From CAYLLE01 sp964384485 (GTDB lineage: Bacteria > Spirochaetota > Spirochaetia > CAYLLE01): a DNA stretch of 9,486 bases. The notes beneath the pieces are model-generated. The model saw only the letters and a list, made by a program, of their open reading frames with translations. It was not told the DNA's origin and searched no databases. The stretch covers positions 1 through 9,486 of the forward strand of contig CAYLLE010000137.1 of assembly GCA_964384485.1 (NCBI GenBank), given 5' to 3'. Of the stretch, positions 6,212 through 9,486 are shown piece by piece. Positions within the stretch are counted from its first letter, which is position 1. Each line of letters opens with the position of its first letter. The position numbers and the translations under genes are program-made.

Positions 6212-7093
6212 TTACCAGTCAATTTCCCTTAAAACTTGTTTCAGATACCTGATATCCTCCTGAGCAAACCACTCCCGGTCACCTTCCCGGGGGCTCTCGA
6301 TGCCTACAAAACCGGAATAACCCGCTTCCTTCAGCAGTTTGAGAAATTCCCGGTTATTGATCACCCCGTCACCCAGGGCTGTCTTGATGGGAGGAGCACC
6401 GGGGATAGGGATGCTGTTTTTTAGGTGGACATACTTGATCTTCTCCTTCAGCATGGACACGGTTTCGGAAAGGGAAGGGGATCCGGGGATGTTCAGGATG
6501 TTTCCGTAGTCCAGATTGATTCCTACCGCTTTGCTGCCCACCGCGTCCGTCAGCCTGAGGGCCGCTTCCGGAGTATCGTGCAGATACACCCCGTGAGTTT
6601 CGAAGGCCAGGGTGAATCCGCCGGATTCGGCTATGCCGGCCAGTTCCTTCACCGCCTCCGCGGCCCAGTGGAACTGCTCGTCATCGGCCAGGAATGAGCC
6701 GTGGGCGGTAAACTGCCGGTACGGGATATCCTTGCCCGGATTCAATATCGGACCCACCAGGATGTTGCAGACAGAAAGGTCAAACCGCTCGGATACGGCC
6801 GCGTAAAATTCCGCGGCTTCATCAAGCTCCCGCTTCCGCACCTCCCGGTCCCGGTTTGTGAAATCGAAACCGGGACCGCCGAAGAGCAGGGTGTTCAGTC
6901 CGGATGCTTCATAGGACCGCCGGATTACATCAAGATATTCCTGCGGCCCAAGACGGCCCGCGGTATCTTTCCTGCGGAATTCCACGCCGTCAAATCCCCA
7001 GGAAGCGGCCCTGCCGCATACCGCGGCAAGGTCCTGTCCCTGTTCCATGTAGTTGATATGCATGATGATCCGAGAATCTTTGGTTTTATACAT
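6212..7093 (-). CDS. Xylose-isomerase-like TIM-barrel sugar isomerase/epimerase
   Basis: This 293-residue cytosolic protein belongs to the AP endonuclease 2 / xylose-isomerase-like TIM-barrel superfamily, which includes IolE, hydroxypyruvate isomerase and ketose 3-epimerases. The four usual metal ligands can be placed at E165 (FETHG), D195 (NLDYGN), H223 (YVHLKN) and E266 (GIESPREGD), so the divalent-metal site is intact. GFDGVEFR (33-40) is the typical first-strand motif. An AGGAG ribosome site precedes the ATG. It is the second gene of the operon, starting 9 nt after the aminotransferase stop, so the two are almost surely cotranscribed. The likely reaction is aldose-ketose isomerisation or epimerisation of a sugar or keto-cyclitol; the substrate is not determinable. 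GC content matches the other sugar genes, not the ATPase next door. Confidence 0.88.
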   Translation of the reverse strand: MYKTKDSRIIMHINYMEQGQDLAAVCGRAASWGFDGVEFRRKDTAGRLGPQEYLDVIRRSYEASGLNTLLFGGPGFDFTNRDREVRKRELDEAAEFYAAVSERFDLSVCNILVGPILNPGKDIPYRQFTAHGSFLADDEQFHWAAEAVKELAGIAESGGFTLAFETHGVYLHDTPEAALRLTDAVGSKAVGINLDYGNILNIPGSPSLSETVSMLKEKIKYVHLKNSIPIPGAPPIKTALGDGVINNREFLKLLKEAGYSGFVGIESPREGDREWFAQEDIRYLKQVLREIDW

Positions 7094-7102
7094 TATTTTC
7101 TC

Positions 7103-8428
7103 CTATCGGAACTGAAACGAATGCCACGAACCCATGGTTTCAGGGTCGCCGGGATCGTCTTTTAGAAGCGCTTTGCAGTTCTCAGCCGCTTTCCGGTAAG
7201 CCAGGGCGTGCTGTTCAATTTCTTCTTTCCGGAAGTGTTTGAACCATGGAATACTGAACAAGGTTTTCCCGATCTGCTCCGCGACCGGAAGCGACCCTTC
7301 TGGCTGACGGAGATCTCTGTCGGAATTGGCGATCCTCGTCGGCTTGCCGTGTCCGTACACGTCCAGGGTGTTGAACAGCGGGTGCAGGTGAAGCGGCAGA
7401 TTCGCGCCGGGACGGCATTCCGAACCTTCCGCTCTTACCGCTTCCGCGAACCGGGTCAGGGAGAGTCCGCCGAGTTCATCCTTTTTATACATACCCTTTG
7501 CGGCATACCAGCCTCCCATGGTGGAGCCCGATTCTTTGGACGGCCGGTGATCTTTCAGGCCCGGTACATCATCCAGAAGATCCCAGAAGTAGTTCATGGC
7601 ATCCTGGATCACTTTGATCCGCTCGTTGTAATATTTCAGCTGTACCCTTGCTACCGCGCTCGAGAGCTGATGAACCCGGTACTTGTAGCCTCCCATGGGA
7701 AGTCCGGCGTACGGTTTCAGATATTCCGTCTGGATAAAATCGGCGTTAAACCGGTCGTAATGACCGAACGCCACCGCCCGGTCGACTATTTCCCGATTGT
7801 CCGTCACAAAGGCCCCCATTTCTCCGGTGGCGAAGGACTTGCCGCTCATCATGGACATGGCGGCTACTTCTCCGAAGGTCCCGGTAAGCCGTCCTTTGTA
7901 GAGCCCTCCATGGGCGTGAGAAACATCTTCTATCACCGGAATCCCGTGCTTCTCCGCGATATCCATAATCGGATCCATATCGGCCGGGTGTCCGGCATAA
8001 TGCACCACAACGATAGCCTTTGTCTTCGGGCTGATCCATTGTTCGATATTCGTCGGTTCAATGCACAGGCTCTCCGGATTGATATCGGCAAAAACAACCG
8101 TCCCGCCCAGAGAATACACCGGCAGGCATGAAGCCCAGTAGGTGATGCTGGGGCAGATGATCTCGTCGCCCACACCGATTTTAAGACCGAACATGGCCGC
8201 CTGCAGCGCCGCGGTCCCGTTATGAAAACCCAGGGCGTATTTCCTCTTCTGCCATTGGGCAAATTCTTCTTCAAACTTTTTGGTTACATCCGTGGAGGAC
8301 ATTCCCCCCCGGCGTAAAACTTCCAAGACCGCCTCTTCGTCTTCCTGTGTGATGATAGGCCATGCAAAGAGGTCCGGCTTGTTGATGGTGACGGCTTTTC
8401 CGCCGCCTAAAAGTGCAAGTTCAGACAT
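7103..8428 (-). CDS. DegT/DnrJ/EryC1/StrS family PLP-dependent aminotransferase
   Basis: This 441-residue enzyme has fold-type I PLP features: HNGTAAL (69-75) for the cofactor phosphate, EDVSHAHGG (167-175) with Asp168 against the pyridine nitrogen, and MSGKSFATGEMGA (194-206) with Lys197 as the Schiff-base lysine. VVHYAGHPADMD (141-152) is another family hallmark. The family transaminates keto-sugars or keto-cyclitols (amino-sugar, aminocyclitol and AHBA-type pathways), usually with Glu or Gln as donor. I take the ATG at 8428 because GAGGAGGAAG lies just before it. A frame extending 30 codons further, to 8518, crosses AT-rich promoter-like DNA and reads unlike protein. It is the first gene of a two-gene operon with the isomerase. 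No nucleotide-sugar or surface-polysaccharide genes are near, so a catabolic or small-molecule role is as likely as glycan synthesis. Confidence 0.9.
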   Translation of the reverse strand: MSELALLGGGKAVTINKPDLFAWPIITQEDEEAVLEVLRRGGMSSTDVTKKFEEEFAQWQKRKYALGFHNGTAALQAAMFGLKIGVGDEIICPSITYWASCLPVYSLGGTVVFADINPESLCIEPTNIEQWISPKTKAIVVVHYAGHPADMDPIMDIAEKHGIPVIEDVSHAHGGLYKGRLTGTFGEVAAMSMMSGKSFATGEMGAFVTDNREIVDRAVAFGHYDRFNADFIQTEYLKPYAGLPMGGYKYRVHQLSSAVARVQLKYYNERIKVIQDAMNYFWDLLDDVPGLKDHRPSKESGSTMGGWYAAKGMYKKDELGGLSLTRFAEAVRAEGSECRPGANLPLHLHPLFNTLDVYGHGKPTRIANSDRDLRQPEGSLPVAEQIGKTLFSIPWFKHFRKEEIEQHALAYRKAAENCKALLKDDPGDPETMGSWHSFQFR

Positions 8429-8454
8429 AACTTCCTCCTCGGTTGATTCAATCA

Positions 8455-8483
8455 GGATATACCATATCCGGGAGGAAATAAAG
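8455..8483. promoter_or_regulatory. Upstream region of aminotransferase operon with palindrome and motif shared with left operon
   Basis: GGATATACCATATCC (8455-8469) has perfect 6-bp arms around 3 bp and lies 27 bp upstream of the aminotransferase ATG. Read on the plus strand, ATATAC (8457-8462) and TCCGGGAGGAAATAAA (8467-8482) resemble the leader of the other sugar operon, ATATAC followed by TCCGGAGGAAAGATAAA (342-364). I see no confident -35/-10 pair here. A common operator for both sugar operons is possible, but the purine-rich part may only be ribosome-site-like sequence. Confidence 0.3.
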
Positions 8484-8518
8484 TACACCCGAAAAAAGTA
8501 AAGGAAATATCCCTCCAT

Positions 8519-8770
8519 TGTCTTAGCGGATGGTTCTTCATTCCGTGTTTTCAGGGTTTTCTGGGCGCCCCGCTCCGCGGCCAGGCTCTCCGCTCCTACT
8601 CCTCGCCGCCGCGGTTTAATCCCGGCATGTCCGCCCGATCTAAAGGACCTTTTCCGTTCCCAGGCTTCTCCCGCGGTACCGGGCCGCTTACGGGCTCACT
8701 CCCGATCGCCCTGCGGCCCGGGCGGCGGCTGCGGGGTATCCGCTTCGATCCTTGGCGCAAATGTTTAGAT
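8519..8770. other. GC-rich intergenic block without a convincing gene
   Basis: The intergenic region 8429-8860 contains a GC-rich core at about 8551-8760 (39, 37 and 45 G+C in the three 60-bp lines from 8581). It has short palindromes such as GGGCGCCC (8563-8570) and CCGCGG (8576-8581), and dense G/C runs near 8709-8736. Open frames on both strands here are Pro-, Arg- and Gly-rich and look like translated noncoding GC-rich DNA. It could be a dispersed intergenic repeat or a structured RNA; I cannot assign it to a known family. It ends abruptly at the AT-rich promoter of the barrel gene. Confidence 0.4.
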
Positions 8771-8801
8771 TTTGTTAACCACAATATCTCTAAATACATT
8801 G

Positions 8802-8829
8802 TTGACAAAAAAAAATTAAGGAGTATTAT
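8802..8829 (+). promoter_or_regulatory. Strong sigma70-type promoter of the outer-membrane barrel gene
   Basis: A perfect TTGACA (8802-8807) is followed after 16 nt by TATTAT (8824-8829), in AT-rich DNA with an A-run in the spacer. Transcription would start near 8836, leaving a leader of about 25 nt that contains the AAGGAG ribosome site (8849-8854) six nt before the ATG at 8861. Confidence 0.7.
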
Positions 8830-8860
8830 TTGATAAAATGTTAAATTTAAGGAGAATAGC

Positions 8861-9382
8861 ATGAAAAAAATTCTTCTGATTACAACTGCCTTTGTTTTCT
8901 TCGGGTTTACGCTCTCTGCGCAGGAAGCTCCGGACACCCACTCCCTTTCCTTTTATCCCCGGATCAGTTTCCAGTCCCAATCAGGCGGTCCGGTACTGCT
9001 TGGAACCTTGGGTTCCCGTATTCAGTACCAGTACCGTTTGTCGAGCCTGTTCTCCCTGGGATTCGCGCCGGAAGTAACTGTCTACTCCCTGGGAACCCCG
9101 GAAACGTACCTCGGCTGGAGTGCCCAGCTCCTCGGTATTTTCCGTCCGTTCTCGGGTCTTCCGAACCTGTATGGGGCCCTCAGTCTGTCCGAACTCAGCT
9201 TCAGCAACAATACCGGCGCCTGGTCTTTGGACGGGTTTTCCTTCGGATTCACCGCGGGATACCGGTTTCGCCTTGGAGAGTCGGGATTTTTCGACGGCAG
9301 CGCCGGACCGGAGTTTCTCTTGCGCCGAAACCGATGGCAGGTGATTCCCGCGGTAGAGTTAGGGTTCGGCGTCTCGTTTTAA
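8861..9382 (+). CDS. Small outer-membrane beta-barrel protein (porin-family-like)
   Basis: This 173-residue exported protein begins with a signal peptide (MKKILLITTAFVFFGFTLSA, cleavage likely just before QEAPD). The mature part of about 153 residues alternates polar and hydrophobic residues in strands such as IQYQYRLSSLFSLGFAPEVTVYS and FSFGFTAGYRFRLGES, separated by Gly/Ser/Asn turns. It ends in VELGFGVSF, with the terminal Phe typical of barrels inserted by BamA. The length suits an eight-stranded barrel. It has its own strong promoter and ribosome site and is a single-gene unit. Its partners in the window, if any, are not obvious; the sugar operons point away from it. It is not close enough to any named porin for me to assign a function, and no pore or ligand specificity can be read. 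A general structural or adhesion role is equally possible. Confidence 0.8.
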   Translation: MKKILLITTAFVFFGFTLSAQEAPDTHSLSFYPRISFQSQSGGPVLLGTLGSRIQYQYRLSSLFSLGFAPEVTVYSLGTPETYLGWSAQLLGIFRPFSGLPNLYGALSLSELSFSNNTGAWSLDGFSFGFTAGYRFRLGESGFFDGSAGPEFLLRRNRWQVIPAVELGFGVSF

Positions 9383-9432
9383 TCCGGCAATTTCCCGTTT
9401 AGAGCTCTTTTTGAACCTGAAGCAGCTCCCTC

Positions 9433-9472
9433 CAGCAATTCCCGGTGATCACATTCGCATTAAAATTTATAA
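9433..9472 (-). repeat. 40-bp inverted repeat, right copy
   Basis: This is the partner of 281-320, in opposite orientation and 38/40 identical, with its outer end at 9472 and inner end at 9433. It starts 50 bp after the stop of the barrel gene. Read on the minus strand it falls within a short open frame entering from the right edge and stopping at 9399, so it could overlap the end of a gene outside the window. The sequence after it (ATTGTTTTATTACA) shows no direct repeat of the bases left of 281. Confidence 0.85.
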
Positions 9473-9486
9473 ATTGTTTTATTACA

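Noticed and set aside
7208..8131. Long 307-residue plus-strand frame opposite the aminotransferase
   Set aside because: It is an antisense shadow of a clear PLP-enzyme gene with intact motifs, and its translation has no domain character.
8429..8518. A 30-codon N-terminal extension of the aminotransferase
   Set aside because: GAGGAGGAAG directly precedes the ATG at 8428, the extension crosses the palindromic AT-rich upstream region, and the family typically starts near the LGGGKAV segment.
8596..8937. Minus-strand 113-residue frame across the GC-rich block and barrel start
   Set aside because: It overlaps the strong promoter, ribosome site and signal peptide of the plus-strand barrel gene and has no ribosome site or recognisable domain.
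9384..9445. Direct repeat CCGGCAATTTCCCG / CCAGCAATTCCCGG after the barrel gene
   Set aside because: It is only about a dozen loosely matched bases, short enough to be chance, and I could not extend it into a further copy of the 40-bp repeat.
1..9486. CRISPR array, tRNA, rRNA or phage genes
   Set aside because: No regularly spaced repeats, no tRNA cloverleaf and no phage-type proteins are visible on either strand.

Overview
The window is a stretch of bacterial chromosome (or a large accessory region) of about 55-57% GC. It is built mainly from carbohydrate-metabolism genes between two outer-membrane beta-barrel genes. The protein styles suggest a free-living or gut spirochaete (Spirochaetota) or a similar fermentative Gram-negative: small signal-peptide barrels ending in Phe, a UroD-like methyltransferase-fold protein beside Gfo/Idh/MocA and sugar-isomerase genes, and a DUF4143 ATPase. 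No rRNA or marker gene confirms this, so the lineage is an inference.

Layout. (1) 2-286 (+): the C-terminal end of an outer-membrane barrel protein that runs in from the left edge. Its last codons lie in a 40-bp repeat (281-320). (2) 397-4912 (+): a tight three-gene operon of a UroD/MtaA-like protein, a Gfo/Idh/MocA NAD(P)-dependent oxidoreductase and a cytoplasmic GH116 beta-glycosidase. Its leader (343-393) can fold into a nested hairpin that hides the Shine-Dalgarno sequence and holds an 8-codon upstream ORF. (3) 4926-6149 (-): a DUF4143-type AAA ATPase, clearly more AT-rich than its neighbours (about 40% GC in sampled lines). It appears to have a leaderless sigma70-type promoter straddled by two matched 20-bp palindromes exactly 40 bp apart. 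(4) 7103-8428 followed by 6212-7093 (-): a two-gene operon of a PLP-dependent DegT/DnrJ/EryC1/StrS sugar aminotransferase and a xylose-isomerase-like TIM-barrel sugar isomerase/epimerase. (5) 8429-8860: a 432-bp intergenic region with a GC-rich block (about 8551-8760) and then an AT-rich strong promoter. (6) 8861-9382 (+): a small complete outer-membrane barrel. (7) 9433-9472: the second copy of the 40-bp repeat, inverted, 38/40 identical to the first.

How the genes could work together (inference). GH116 would release a sugar from an imported glycoside in the cytoplasm. The Gfo/Idh/MocA enzyme would oxidise a sugar or cyclitol to a keto form. The TIM-barrel protein would isomerise or epimerise it, and the DegT enzyme would transaminate a keto-sugar or keto-cyclitol. 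The UroD-like protein is the least understood member. The two metabolic operons converge on the ATPase gene, which looks like a later arrival with its own regulation. No transporter, transcription factor, transposase or integrase is encoded in the window.

The most unusual signals are the near-identical 40-bp inverted repeats bounding about 9.1 kb, the paired operators over the apparently leaderless ATPase promoter, and the folded uORF-bearing leader of the left operon.
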